Assembly: GCA_937146725.1 (NCBI GenBank)
Contig: CAKZRU010000015.1
Coordinates: 1 to 64,000, forward strand
Source: an uncultured Myxococcales bacterium
Lineage (GTDB): Bacteria > Myxococcota_A > Bradymonadia > UBA7976 > VGTA01
Direction: 5' to 3'
Length of the DNA stretch: 64,000 bases
The position numbers were made by a program, and so were the translations under genes. Under the pieces are notes generated by a model. That model searched no databases and was not told the origin of the DNA. It saw only the letters and a list, made by a program, of their open reading frames with translations. Shown here in pieces: positions 18,165-26,870 of this stretch (within the stretch, counting starts at the first letter, position 1; each line of letters opens with the position of its first letter).

Positions 18165-18362
18165 ATGCCAAAGATGAAGACAAATCGTGGAGCGCGCAAG
18201 CGTTTCAAGGTCACCAAAAAAGGCAAGGTGAAGTTTTTTCATGCGAACAAACGCCACATCCTAACCAAAAAAGCACAAAAGCGTAAGCGTCAATTACGTG
18301 GCAGTAGCTTTATGGAAACTGGTGATGCAAACCTAGTAAAGCGCCTTCTTCCTTACGGCTAA
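18165..18362 (+). CDS. rpmI: 50S ribosomal protein L35
   Basis: 65 residues, the usual length. [21 protein letters not shown] at the start and [11 protein letters not shown] are family hallmarks. GAGGAG precedes the ATG. L35 is a small basic protein of the large ribosomal subunit. The gene precedes rplT as usual, but infC, normally the first gene of this operon, is not upstream; a tRNA-Val gene is. A possible promoter (TTGACA 18054-18059, 17-base spacer, TAAGAA) lies 83 bases upstream. Confidence 0.97.
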   Translation: MPKMKTNRGARKRFKVTKKGKVKFFHANKRHILTKKAQKRKRQLRGSSFMETGDANLVKRLLPYG

Positions 18363-18422
18363 GTTCTATTTTACATACTTAGTTAATACCACCCCCCACA
18401 GTGAAAGGGGCGCGCACAAACA

Positions 18423-18436
18423 ACGTGAGATCACGT
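18423..18436 (+). promoter_or_regulatory. Hairpin in rpmI-rplT leader
   Basis: ACGTGA-GA-TCACGT is a near-perfect palindrome in the 102-base gap between rpmI and rplT, ahead of the AGGAG of rplT. L20 represses its own operon in other bacteria by binding mRNA structures that mimic its 23S rRNA site; this hairpin could be part of such a control. That role is inference. Confidence 0.35.
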
Positions 18437-18464
18437 GGCGTGTCACTTCACAGGAGCAGTACCC

Positions 18465-18812
18465 ATGCCAAGAGCAAAAAGAGGCTTTAAAGCCCGTAGA
18501 CGACATAACCGAATCCTTAAGCTAGCCAAGGGCTATCGTGGCTCACATAGCAAGCTTTTCCGTAGCGCCGTAGAAGCCGTTCACCGTGGTCTGTGTTACG
18601 CATACCGTGACCGCAAGCAACGCAAGCGTGCTTTCCGTCGCCTATGGATCATTCGTATCAATGCAGCTGTACGCCAGTATGGAATGAGCTACAGCGTCTT
18701 CATCAATGGACTTAAAAAAGCAGACATCGACTTAGATCGTCGTGTACTTGCTGATCTTGCTGTATACGATCAAGCTGCCTTTGCTCAAATTGTTGAGCGT
18801 GCCAGAGCTTAA
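18465..18812 (+). CDS. rplT: 50S ribosomal protein L20
   Basis: 115 residues from ATG 18465, which follows AGGAG; an in-frame start ten codons upstream has no such site and adds residues absent from the family. [47 protein letters not shown] and [19 protein letters not shown] are diagnostic. L20 binds 23S rRNA early in assembly of the large subunit. Confidence 0.98.
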   Translation: MPRAKRGFKARRRHNRILKLAKGYRGSHSKLFRSAVEAVHRGLCYAYRDRKQRKRAFRRLWIIRINAAVRQYGMSYSVFINGLKKADIDLDRRVLADLAVYDQAAFAQIVERARA

Positions 18813-19368
18813 TTAAACTTTGATGCAAAGAAATGATGATGCTGTTGACTTAAAATTGTTAACGCTCGATTATTATGCATTAAAGACCAGCATCAAGCTG
18901 AAAGTTTAAAAAAATAAGCTTTCACTTGATCTTAGAGCTAGTAAAATCAACAAGAATCTCAACTTGATAGATGATCTTTCAATGGGTTTGTTTGTCTATG
19001 AGTACGTATGTGTAACGCGGTTCGATTTACGTTATTACCTATTAATTTAACAGCTTAAATGAAGTTTTGATTTTAGGATAATTGTTGTAAAAATGTATGC
19101 AAACATATCAAGATCAGTAAAAAGAGCTCGATAAGTTGAGCCCTTTGTCAAACTATCAACATCTAAGTATAAATTTAGATTTGACAATTTGCTTTTAGCT
19201 TCTTATATAGCTTTAACATTTATAACAATGATCAACCGCTTAATAACTCATAAACTAAAGTGATCACTATAGTTTAAGTCACATTTAGTGTTAAATTGCT
19301 CTTCTATGGTTGATTAAATACTTTAAGAGCCATCTATTAGGTCATAGATGAAAGGTAAATAGGGAAAT
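18813..19368. other. AT-rich intergenic region
   Basis: 556 bases without a plausible gene on either strand. A weak stem TGAAAG/CTTTCA around an A-rich loop (about 18900-18935) may end the rpmI-rplT transcript. The rest is AT-rich and presumably carries the promoter and autoregulatory sites of the IHF/HU gene; no specific site can be assigned. Confidence 0.5.
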
Positions 19369-19758
19369 ATGAATACTGAGGTTAATGACAAGACAACTGT
19401 AACTAAAGCTCAAATTATCGACGTTGTTCACCAAGAGCTTCAAAGTACAAATCGTGAGGTAACCAAGCGAGAGTCAGCAGAACTTGTTGAGTGTGTATTT
19501 CGCACACTTAAGTCAGAAATTCGTTCTTTGAGAGATCAACTTGATAATGAGTCAGAGAAATTCGAAGCTGACGCAAGTATCAAACCAGAAAGACGCTTAA
19601 AAATCTCAGGTTTTGGTAACTTTATCATTCGTTACAAGCGTTCTCGTCCAGGGCGTAACCCACAAAATAACAAGAAAATCACTATTTCTTCTCGTTATGT
19701 ACTTACATTTAAGCCTTCAGCTGTCTTAAAGAAAGCGATTAATGACGCTGATCAATAG
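19369..19758 (+). CDS. IHF/HU-family nucleoid DNA-binding protein with an insertion
   Basis: 129 residues against 90-100 for typical HU/IHF. N-terminal helices (KAQIIDVVHQEL, ESAELVECVFRTLKSEI), then GFGNFIIRYKRSRPGRNP and the beta-arm/C-terminal RYVLTFKPSAVLK. The proline in the arm tip (GRNP) that intercalates into DNA is present. An insertion of about 20 charged residues (LRDQLDNESEKFEADASIKP) sits between the helical base and the beta saddle. It resembles IHF-alpha more than HU. Expected to bend DNA. It is preceded by a long AT-rich region. GGGAAAT precedes the ATG. Confidence 0.88.
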   Translation: MNTEVNDKTTVTKAQIIDVVHQELQSTNREVTKRESAELVECVFRTLKSEIRSLRDQLDNESEKFEADASIKPERRLKISGFGNFIIRYKRSRPGRNPQNNKKITISSRYVLTFKPSAVLKKAINDADQ

Positions 19759-19982
19759 TACTCGTAAATGGACTAATGAATAGTCTCAAAGCTTTGATTT
19801 AAGATGATTTAAACACGATCATAAAGCGGATCAAGCAGTGAGACTAAACTATTAAGTTTCAAAGAGACTTGCGCTTATGACCTCTCTAGGGTTAGATTGT
19901 GTTAATAAGTTTTCACTATGTAACAGTTTAAGCTATATTTAATCCTTACATGGTTTTTAAGAATGGAGACAGAAGTCGCTTC

Positions 19983-21554
19983 ATGAGTGAGAAGAGATAT
20001 AGTCTACACGATGTGACCCAAAGCTTAAGAATTTCTCCCGATACGCTTTATCGCTGGGAAAATCAGATTCCTCATTTAAGGCCAGAGCACTGTGCAGGGG
20101 CAAGGTTATACACGAGTTGGGAGTTTGATTTAGTTCAGCATGCTCATCGACTTTTCCATAATTATAATCAGGACTTTGCTGGTACAAGAAGTGCATTGGA
20201 AAGATGGATTTCTAAAAATCCTAAACCCTTACCATTAATGGAAGAGGGGAATGAAGAGGAAGCAGAAAATGAAGAGGATATAGAACAGGAAAGTATTAAG
20301 GTAGAGGAAGACAACTCAAATGCTGATTTAAATCTTGAGTCTATCACTTCTCATCAAAACTTAGATCAACCTGAAGCAAAACTCGATCAAGAGCTTGATC
20401 AAGCAGACCTCAGCAGCCTGATAAGCTCAAAAAAGAATCCGCAAGTTGATCATCCAAACTCGGTAGTTTCTCGACAAAAAGAGTCTTCTTCCCAAGACAA
20501 TGTAGCTTCAAACTCAATTCTCGATGATCCCTTAGATGATTTAGAGGGCGTTTCAGTGATTAAACAGGCGGGTGGAAAAAGTAGAGTCATTGGCCGACAA
20601 GATGAAGATCTTTTTGCAGATCTTTCTGATCCCTTTGATCTGTCGCCTAGTCCACAAGGTCGGTCATATGAGTTTGATCATGGAGATGCTTTATCTTCAA
20701 CCGGTCGCTTAGTGCCCTCTTTACTTGATATGGAAAAAAAACATGGAGCCACAGGTGCATTTAGTCAGTTAGAACAAAGACCTCACCAAAAGCATCCTTC
20801 TAACTCTGATTGGCTAGAGCAATCAACTGCAGTGGATGAGCCATCACTCATTAGGCCATCGGGAACTAAATATTCTGCTTTATTTGGTCAAGATAGTATT
20901 AATGAACAGGATAATCAGCCGATCGCAGCCCAAGGCGTTAAGAACTTTAAACCTACACCTGCCTTTAGCCAACCTAAGCCAGAGTCAGAAGCGAGTGTAA
21001 AAAGCAGTGCAGATCCTCAAGCGGCACCGGAGAGCACCCAGGTTAAAAAAGAGCTTCCCAAAAATGAAGCTTCAGCATCTGAATCAAAGACATTATACTC
21101 TGATCAAGGTAAATACCAAGGGGCTCCCTTAACTCCTATTCCGGTTAAAAAATCGATTAAGTCCCCATATGGTAATAAATCTAATCCTATCTCTGCCTAT
21201 GGTAAAAGTAATACCGCAAGTTACCCGTCTCTTTCATCCACTCCACTCATTCAAAAAGATCATCAGTCAACAATGATAAAAAAGAATTCAAAGGTGAATG
21301 CGGTAGATGTAAACGAGCTCAATTATACTTCTTCTAAGGAAGAACATAAGGGCAAAGGACCTGAATCATGGCAGAGAGCTTATCAAAACTCAGAGGCACA
21401 GCTCGCTCGTACCAAAGGTGAACTTGCTCGATCACAGGAACGCTTAGAGCAACAAAATAAGGAAATTAAACAACTTAAGCACCAATTTTACAGTATACGT
21501 GAAGCGATTCTCAAAGAGATTTATGACTTAAAAGATTTAGTGGTTGACAATTAA
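19983..21554 (+). CDS. MerR-type HTH protein with long disordered region and coiled-coil tail
   Basis: About 523 residues from ATG 19983; an ATG 11 codons upstream is also possible. The N-terminal ~70 residues (YSLHDVTQSLRISPDTLYRWENQIPHL...) form a MerR-like winged HTH of the kind that binds promoter DNA. Residues ~90-460 are acidic and Ser/Gln/Pro-rich with no visible domain. The last ~70 residues form a coiled coil (SEAQLARTKGELARSQERLEQQ), probably for dimerisation. No effector-binding Cys or small-molecule domain is visible. It may be a nucleoid/chromosome-organising or regulatory protein; its neighbour is the IHF/HU gene. Confidence 0.65.
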   Translation: MSEKRYSLHDVTQSLRISPDTLYRWENQIPHLRPEHCAGARLYTSWEFDLVQHAHRLFHNYNQDFAGTRSALERWISKNPKPLPLMEEGNEEEAENEEDIEQESIKVEEDNSNADLNLESITSHQNLDQPEAKLDQELDQADLSSLISSKKNPQVDHPNSVVSRQKESSSQDNVASNSILDDPLDDLEGVSVIKQAGGKSRVIGRQDEDLFADLSDPFDLSPSPQGRSYEFDHGDALSSTGRLVPSLLDMEKKHGATGAFSQLEQRPHQKHPSNSDWLEQSTAVDEPSLIRPSGTKYSALFGQDSINEQDNQPIAAQGVKNFKPTPAFSQPKPESEASVKSSADPQAAPESTQVKKELPKNEASASESKTLYSDQGKYQGAPLTPIPVKKSIKSPYGNKSNPISAYGKSNTASYPSLSSTPLIQKDHQSTMIKKNSKVNAVDVNELNYTSSKEEHKGKGPESWQRAYQNSEAQLARTKGELARSQERLEQQNKEIKQLKHQFYSIREAILKEIYDLKDLVVDN

Positions 21555-21602
21555 TCCTTAAAAACGTAAATCCATTTTGGTGTAAATCAAATATGCTCAT
21601 AT

Positions 21603-21676
21603 CGGGGCGTGGCGCAGTCTGGTAGCGCACTTGCATGGGGTGCAAGTGGTCGGAGGTTCAAATCCTCTCGCCCCGA
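21603..21676 (+). tRNA. tRNA-Pro(GGG)
   Basis: Acceptor CGGGGCG/CGCCCCG is perfectly paired, anticodon stem CTTGC/GCAAG with loop ATGGGGT (anticodon GGG), T loop TTCAAAT. CCA is not encoded. A strong terminator follows at once. Confidence 0.95.
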
Positions 21677-21681
21677 TCCTA

Positions 21682-21709
21682 GGGAGAAGCTCAGCTTCTC
21701 CCTTTTTTT
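21682..21709 (+). terminator. Rho-independent terminator after tRNA-Pro
   Basis: A 9-bp perfect stem (GGGAGAAGC with GCTTCTCCC) around a TCA loop, followed by seven T. It begins six bases after the tRNA. Confidence 0.95.
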
Positions 21710-21827
21710 ATTTTATTACTTTTTATCTTTAAAAGTCTTAGCAACTTTGGCTTATACTCTTTGAAGTATCATGTTTGTATGATCAGTTTAACAAACATCC
21801 TGTTCTGATGAGAGGTAATTAAATAGA

Positions 21828-22577
21828 GTGTGGAAATCGACTAAGATCTTAACCCTTGTATATAGTTTGCTTTCACTGATCGGTTGTGGGTCGCAGCTTG
21901 GGAAAAAAACACCTCAAGGAGAATGGCTTACTGTAGTATCTGGGGACAGTATTTCTAAATATGCAGATCAATATAAGGTCCCACTTAACGATATTATTGA
22001 GATGAATGGCTTAAGAGAGCCAAGTCGAATTTTAGTTGGCCAAAAAATATTTGTGCCTTTTTTTAATCGAGCTTCAAGTTCTCAAGAACTGTTATCCGTT
22101 CAAAAAAGAAATACTCCATCAGATCGCTCATATCATTCCTTTCCCGGTTTTAAAGCTTTACAAGGTGCTCCTTTTAAAGCTGTACAAGGGATGACTTGGC
22201 CATTGAGCTTAAGCTTAAAATCGAGAGTTGGCTTGAGTAGTCCCTTTGGAATGAGAAATGGTAAACCACACAAGGGGCTCGATATTAAAGCGCCGATTGG
22301 CACTCATATTCGCGCTATCTTACCAGGAGATGTGATTCGTAGTGAAATGAGTCGGGGCGGCTATGGCTGGGTGATCTATATTAGACATGCAGGAGGCCTA
22401 GAAAGTCGCTATGCTCACAATCATAAAAACCTAGTAAAAGAAGGCAGTACAGTCAGGGCTGGAGGCATTATCGCCGAAGTAGGTAATACTGGGCGAAGCT
22501 CTGGTCCTCACCTTCACTTGGAACTCAGAATTAATGGTACTCCGGTTGACCCTTTACTGTTTCTACCGGCCCAGTAA
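21828..22577 (+). CDS. LysM and M23 peptidase lipoprotein (NlpD-like)
   Basis: 249 residues, GTG start after AGAGGTAA. Signal peptide ends in SLIGC (lipobox, Cys20). A LysM peptidoglycan-binding module spans about 33-78. The M23/LytM domain covers ~135-245 with all zinc ligands: His148 and Asp152 (HKGLD) and the HLH motif (His228, His230). So unlike many NlpD/EnvC regulators it may cut peptidoglycan cross-links itself. Outer-membrane location is likely. A role in cell separation or envelope remodelling is inferred from the domain pair. Confidence 0.9.
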   Translation: MWKSTKILTLVYSLLSLIGCGSQLGKKTPQGEWLTVVSGDSISKYADQYKVPLNDIIEMNGLREPSRILVGQKIFVPFFNRASSSQELLSVQKRNTPSDRSYHSFPGFKALQGAPFKAVQGMTWPLSLSLKSRVGLSSPFGMRNGKPHKGLDIKAPIGTHIRAILPGDVIRSEMSRGGYGWVIYIRHAGGLESRYAHNHKNLVKEGSTVRAGGIIAEVGNTGRSSGPHLHLELRINGTPVDPLLFLPAQ

Positions 22578-22627
22578 TCTTTTGGCACAGTCATCTTTTA
22601 AACAACACGATCAGTGATTAAAAATAT

Positions 22628-23149
22628 ATGAAAAACTTTCCCTTTGATAACTACATTGCAGCGGTTCCCGACTTCCCTAAAAAAGGAATTTTATTTAGAG
22701 ATATTACTCCGCTTTTGGCTTCACCAGAAGCTTTAAACGCCTGTTTAATGGCTTTAAAAGAAAAAGCGGAACAGCATCAAGCAACTCATTTGGTGGGCAT
22801 CGAATCAAGAGGCTTTATTTTTGGTGTACCTTTGGCTCAAATGCTAGGCTTACCATTTATTCCAGCCAGAAAACCTGGAAAGCTACCTAGAGAGATACAA
22901 GAGGTTTCTTATGCTTTGGAATATGGTAGTGATTCCTTAAATATTCACAAAGAAGATCTACCCAAAGGCGCTCGCGTTCTCATCGTCGATGATCTTTTGG
23001 CTACCGGAGGAACAGCCGCTGCCTGTGGTCAATTAGTCACCGAGCTTGGGGCTGAGGTGGCCGCTTATCTTTTTGTCATCGAATTAGTTGGTTTAGAGGG
23101 GCATAAGCGCTTGCTACACGGTCCTTATGATGCCTTGCTCACTTATTAA
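22628..23149 (+). CDS. apt: Adenine phosphoribosyltransferase
   Basis: 173 residues, standard length. PDFPKKGILFRDITPLL at the start, ESRGFIFG, ARKPGKLP and the PRPP-binding VLIVDDLLATGGTA are all present. It makes AMP from adenine and PRPP (purine salvage). No clear ribosome binding site precedes the ATG. Confidence 0.97.
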   Translation: MKNFPFDNYIAAVPDFPKKGILFRDITPLLASPEALNACLMALKEKAEQHQATHLVGIESRGFIFGVPLAQMLGLPFIPARKPGKLPREIQEVSYALEYGSDSLNIHKEDLPKGARVLIVDDLLATGGTAAACGQLVTELGAEVAAYLFVIELVGLEGHKRLLHGPYDALLTY

Positions 23150-23244
23150 TCGGTTTATCCTTTGTCATCTTCAAGGCTTACTAAAGATATGATTTCTTGA
23201 GACTTGAACCTTTTTGTGGCTTATGATAAAAAACTTTTCGCGTT

Positions 23245-23318
23245 GCCTTCATAGCTCAGCTGGATAGAGCACCACTTTCCTAAAGTGGGGGTCGCAGGTT
23301 CGAATCCTGCTGGGGGCA
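23245..23318 (+). tRNA. tRNA-Arg(CCT)
   Basis: Acceptor GCCTTCA/TGGGGGC with two G-T pairs, D arm AGCTCAGCTGGATAGAGC, anticodon stem CCACT/AGTGG with loop TTCCTAA (anticodon CCT), T loop TTCGAAT. CCA is not encoded. Confidence 0.93.
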
Positions 23319-23429
23319 CTAAACGCCTTTCTTTTGCCTGAAAATTCTCTTCAGTGCTTCTCCTGGATGTTGCTCTCTTTTTAAGGCCTCTCCACGCGAG
23401 AGGTGCATTTTATCCATTAGGAGAAACAT

Positions 23430-24956
23430 ATGAACGCTTCACGCCCAACCGGAATAAATCAACCGGTGACTCAAGATGAGCTAAACCAAATTGGTGAATG
23501 CCTAAAGAAGAGTCTTGAGCAAAATCCCGAGCGTATTTTTACTCGTGGTCAACACTATTTGATCGATGTATATGAGGGGGCTGAAGCTCGAAAAATCTGG
23601 GAAGGAGAGGCGCTTAAAGATAGCCTCTCCGACTTTAGTGAGCATGCAAGAGTGATTTACCGAATGATGTCAGGAGTACTGCAAAAACGGCAAAAAGATC
23701 TCTTCCCATGGACAACTTTTGCGTTTAGACCAGCTTCGGTTGATGGCTTATCTGGACAAAGTTCCTTTTTGAATCTTCAAACAGTCCGAAGTGTATCACG
23801 CAAATTATGGGCGATGATTCGAGTGCATTATCCAAGCGATAGCCGTCGTCCACCAGAGCTTTGTTGTTATGTAGATCGTCACTTACCCTCTCTTGACGTG
23901 GTCATTGAACCTCAAATACGCATTCCATTACGAGCGAATATGAAGTTAGCCGTAGATGAGCGAAGTCAAGTTGGTTTGTCGGCGGCTCTTTTCAGTGATA
24001 ATACCAATCTAGGTAAGCCTTTACAGGCCAACCCGCAATATGTGGATGTGATCGAAACTGAAGGCCAGGCAACCATTACTTTAAGTAATGCTTCACAAGA
24101 GCCAGTGACCGTCTGTGAAGTTGTTTTACTAGATTTTGATGAAGATGAAGTTGACCTAGATGATGGGATTACCCTAAGTGGTGTTGAAGAAGGTTTAGTC
24201 ATTAAGCCTGGTAAATCAGTAAAAGTCACCTTAAAGGGCTCAGTAGATCAGCTTGCTCAAGCAGACTCACTATTAGTTGGGTATGCACGAGGCACCAATG
24301 ATGACCTTGATGATGATGATGAGCTCATGACCGAAGAAGAATTATATGTCAAACTGCAAGGTGAAGATACACGCAGTGTGCATGTATCACTTGTGCAAGG
24401 GCAGTCATATGATCTGTTGAAGCGAGCATTACTGAGCCCTGAAAGTTTTGTAGAAGAACTTGGGGATGATCTTGCCAACGATAACTTTATTAGTGGTGAT
24501 GAAGATAGTGCCTTTGCCACGGATACTAATGCTTCATTAATGCTTAATTCTGCTGACTTAGATGGTGGTAGTATTGGAACGCTGAGCCTTAACATTGATA
24601 CACAACGTGATCTAAGTGATTTTGAGCCTTTAGCTTGTAGTGATCAAACTGTTGATACTGATCTGAATAGCGATAACTTTACCTTTGGTGAGCGACAAGC
24701 GGTGCCGAGTGGGCTCATTGAAAAGAAAAATCGCAGTAAGAGTAAAAAGGCTGTGCCCACTCAAGAAGTTAAGCTTGAACTTGTTTACTTGGGTAAGTTT
24801 GCTCTATTTAATGGTCTAAGTACCTTAGATTATGGACGTGCCCGCGACTTCTTACTTAATTGTGTAGGGGCAGCTTCCTTGCTTCGTGCGCTTACAATCA
24901 TGCAAAAAGATGAGCAGTCAGAGTCAAAGAGCATGAATAATGATCTTTTGCTCTAA
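23430..24956 (+). CDS. Acidic protein of unknown function
   Basis: 508 residues, AGGAGA ribosome binding site. No signal peptide or membrane segment, so cytosolic. The N-terminal ~170 residues mix helices and strands; residues ~185-330 look beta-rich (TITLSNASQEPVTVCEVVLLDF) and are interrupted by Asp/Glu runs (DDLDDDDELMTEEE). A compact C-terminal piece follows a basic KKNRSKSKK linker (VKLELVYLGKFALFNGL). I do not recognise the family. A hairpin CCTCTC/GAGAGG (about 23387-23403) lies in the leader. Confidence 0.6.
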   Translation: MNASRPTGINQPVTQDELNQIGECLKKSLEQNPERIFTRGQHYLIDVYEGAEARKIWEGEALKDSLSDFSEHARVIYRMMSGVLQKRQKDLFPWTTFAFRPASVDGLSGQSSFLNLQTVRSVSRKLWAMIRVHYPSDSRRPPELCCYVDRHLPSLDVVIEPQIRIPLRANMKLAVDERSQVGLSAALFSDNTNLGKPLQANPQYVDVIETEGQATITLSNASQEPVTVCEVVLLDFDEDEVDLDDGITLSGVEEGLVIKPGKSVKVTLKGSVDQLAQADSLLVGYARGTNDDLDDDDELMTEEELYVKLQGEDTRSVHVSLVQGQSYDLLKRALLSPESFVEELGDDLANDNFISGDEDSAFATDTNASLMLNSADLDGGSIGTLSLNIDTQRDLSDFEPLACSDQTVDTDLNSDNFTFGERQAVPSGLIEKKNRSKSKKAVPTQEVKLELVYLGKFALFNGLSTLDYGRARDFLLNCVGAASLLRALTIMQKDEQSESKSMNNDLLL

Positions 24957-24962
24957 GCCAAA

Positions 24963-26672
24963 TTAAGCTTCCTCAGTCACTGCCTTAGAATGTTCTTCTA
25001 ATGGCTCATTAAAAGCATCTTCCTCATCACCAGTGAGAAGCTTTTCTCCCTCAAGTTTGGCCATGACGGTTGCCACCGATAGGTCACCGGTCACATTAAC
25101 TGCAGTTCGGAACATATCGAGTAGGCGATCCATACCCAAAATCAGAGCTAGGCCAACCTGAGGAATACCTGAAGTCGTCAAGACTAAAGCCAAAGTGACA
25201 ATCCCAGCACCGGGGACGCCAGCGGCACCAATTGAAGCCATGGTCGCTGCTAACACAATGCTTAATTGGTCAGCAATACTTAGATCCAATCCAAAGACCT
25301 GAGCGATAAATACTGCGGCAACTCCTTGATAAAGTGCGGTACCATCCATGTTGACAGTAGAGCCCAAAGGTAAAATAAAACTAGCAACTTCCTTACTCAT
25401 TTTTACATTTTTTTCCGCACACTCCATAGAGACCGGTAAGGCTGCTGAAGAAGATGAGGTTGAAAATGCAAGAAGCTGAGCCGGACGAATCGCTTTAAAA
25501 AATTCACCTAAAGGTGCTTTTACGATAAGTTTAACAAGGCCACCATATACCAATATGGCATGCAAGGTGAGGCCGATTAACACAGTAATTGTATAAACAA
25601 GTAAGGCTTTAAGCACACTCCAACCGCTTTGTCCAATGACAGCAGCAACTAAGGCTGCAACACCGTAGGGTGCTAATTTCATGATTAAGTTGATGAGAAC
25701 CACCATCGCTTCTTGTAAGTCATCAAAGAACTTGATCAGTGTTTCGCCTTTTTCTTTTAGCATGGTCAGCGAAACACCGAGCATAAGGGCAAAGAAAATA
25801 ATCTGTAACATCTCTCCTGCTGCTAATGAGCCAATCGGATTCGTAGGAATAATGTTGATTAGGTTTTCAATCATTGATGGAGCTTGTGAAGCGGCTTCTG
25901 ATTTAGAGCTTGCCACATTTTGAAACTCAGATAAGAGTTTGGCTTTGGCCTCTGGGTCCATGAAGCTACCCGGAGTAATTAGGTTCGCACAAAGCAGGCC
26001 TAGGCCAACCGCAATCGCAGTTGTTCCTATATAAAGACCAATGGTTCTTGATCCTAGACGACCTAATTTTCTCACATCGCCTAAGCTAGCTACACCGACC
26101 AAAAGAGAAGAAAAAACCAAAGGAACAATCACCATTTTTAAGAGGCGCATAAATAAGGCACCGATCGGTTCGAGTAAACCTAAAAGCCAGTGTCCCCAAG
26201 AGCTAATGGGTGACTTTTGAGCAACCAAAGCACCTTCCTTGAGTTGAACATAGGGAATCTTAAGCCAAAGTTTAATCTTTTGACCCACTTTGATTTCATC
26301 GCTTTGCTTAAGATGTGTTTTGAGTTGCTCTTTGAGCTTGGTTCCATTGTCACCCAACAGTTGCTGTGCTCTCAACTTCAGCTCAACTTGAGCCCATGTT
26401 TTTCCTTGTGCGCTTTTCCCTTTGACCGTGAAGGCTTTACCCTGCGCATCGCTAAGGTCACCTTCTTGATGCTCTAAAATAAAGAGCTTTAAAGGACTAC
26501 TCCCAAGGTTTACCGGTGCTTGATTTAAGTCTTGGCCAAGATACAGAGGTGCATGTTTACCATTGGAATAATAATATAGATCATGTTCAAGCAAAGCAGC
26601 ATTGGGACCAAAGCAGAGCCCAACTACAACGCCAACGACCATACCAATTAAAATCTTGGTATATAATTGCAT
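24963..26672 (-). CDS. Dicarboxylate/amino-acid:cation symporter (DAACS)
   Basis: 569 residues; the family is usually 400-450. Typical signatures: STSSSSAALPV (reentrant loop HP1), GSTVNMDGTALYQG (TM7) and DRLLDMFRTAVNVTGD (TM8 substrate/cation site). The extra length is an insertion of ~120 soluble residues between TM1 (first ~22 residues) and the next membrane helix, with VELKLRAQQLLGDNG and KVGQKIKLWLKI segments, presumably periplasmic. It imports glutamate/aspartate or C4-dicarboxylates with Na+ or H+. The stop lies 6 bases from that of the convergent upstream gene. Confidence 0.9.
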   Translation of the reverse strand: MQLYTKILIGMVVGVVVGLCFGPNAALLEHDLYYYSNGKHAPLYLGQDLNQAPVNLGSSPLKLFILEHQEGDLSDAQGKAFTVKGKSAQGKTWAQVELKLRAQQLLGDNGTKLKEQLKTHLKQSDEIKVGQKIKLWLKIPYVQLKEGALVAQKSPISSWGHWLLGLLEPIGALFMRLLKMVIVPLVFSSLLVGVASLGDVRKLGRLGSRTIGLYIGTTAIAVGLGLLCANLITPGSFMDPEAKAKLLSEFQNVASSKSEAASQAPSMIENLINIIPTNPIGSLAAGEMLQIIFFALMLGVSLTMLKEKGETLIKFFDDLQEAMVVLINLIMKLAPYGVAALVAAVIGQSGWSVLKALLVYTITVLIGLTLHAILVYGGLVKLIVKAPLGEFFKAIRPAQLLAFSTSSSSAALPVSMECAEKNVKMSKEVASFILPLGSTVNMDGTALYQGVAAVFIAQVFGLDLSIADQLSIVLAATMASIGAAGVPGAGIVTLALVLTTSGIPQVGLALILGMDRLLDMFRTAVNVTGDLSVATVMAKLEGEKLLTGDEEDAFNEPLEEHSKAVTEEA

Positions 26673-26870
26673 AGCTGTCCTTTCAAATCGTGTTTGTAGT
26701 GTAAGAAATTTTTAAAGATGTTTGTGGATTGATACATACATAATAACTTGCATATTAAAGCACGAGATGAGTCGTTGATCTAGGTTGAAGAACAATAAGA
26801 CTGAGATGAAGTTGCAGAAATGAAGAAGGCACCTTATATTCTAGAAGATTCTTTATGATGAGGAGTACCC

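Noticed and set aside
23966..24595. Antisense open frames within the 508-residue gene
   Set aside because: Low-complexity Ser-rich reverse of Asp/Glu runs; no ribosome site.
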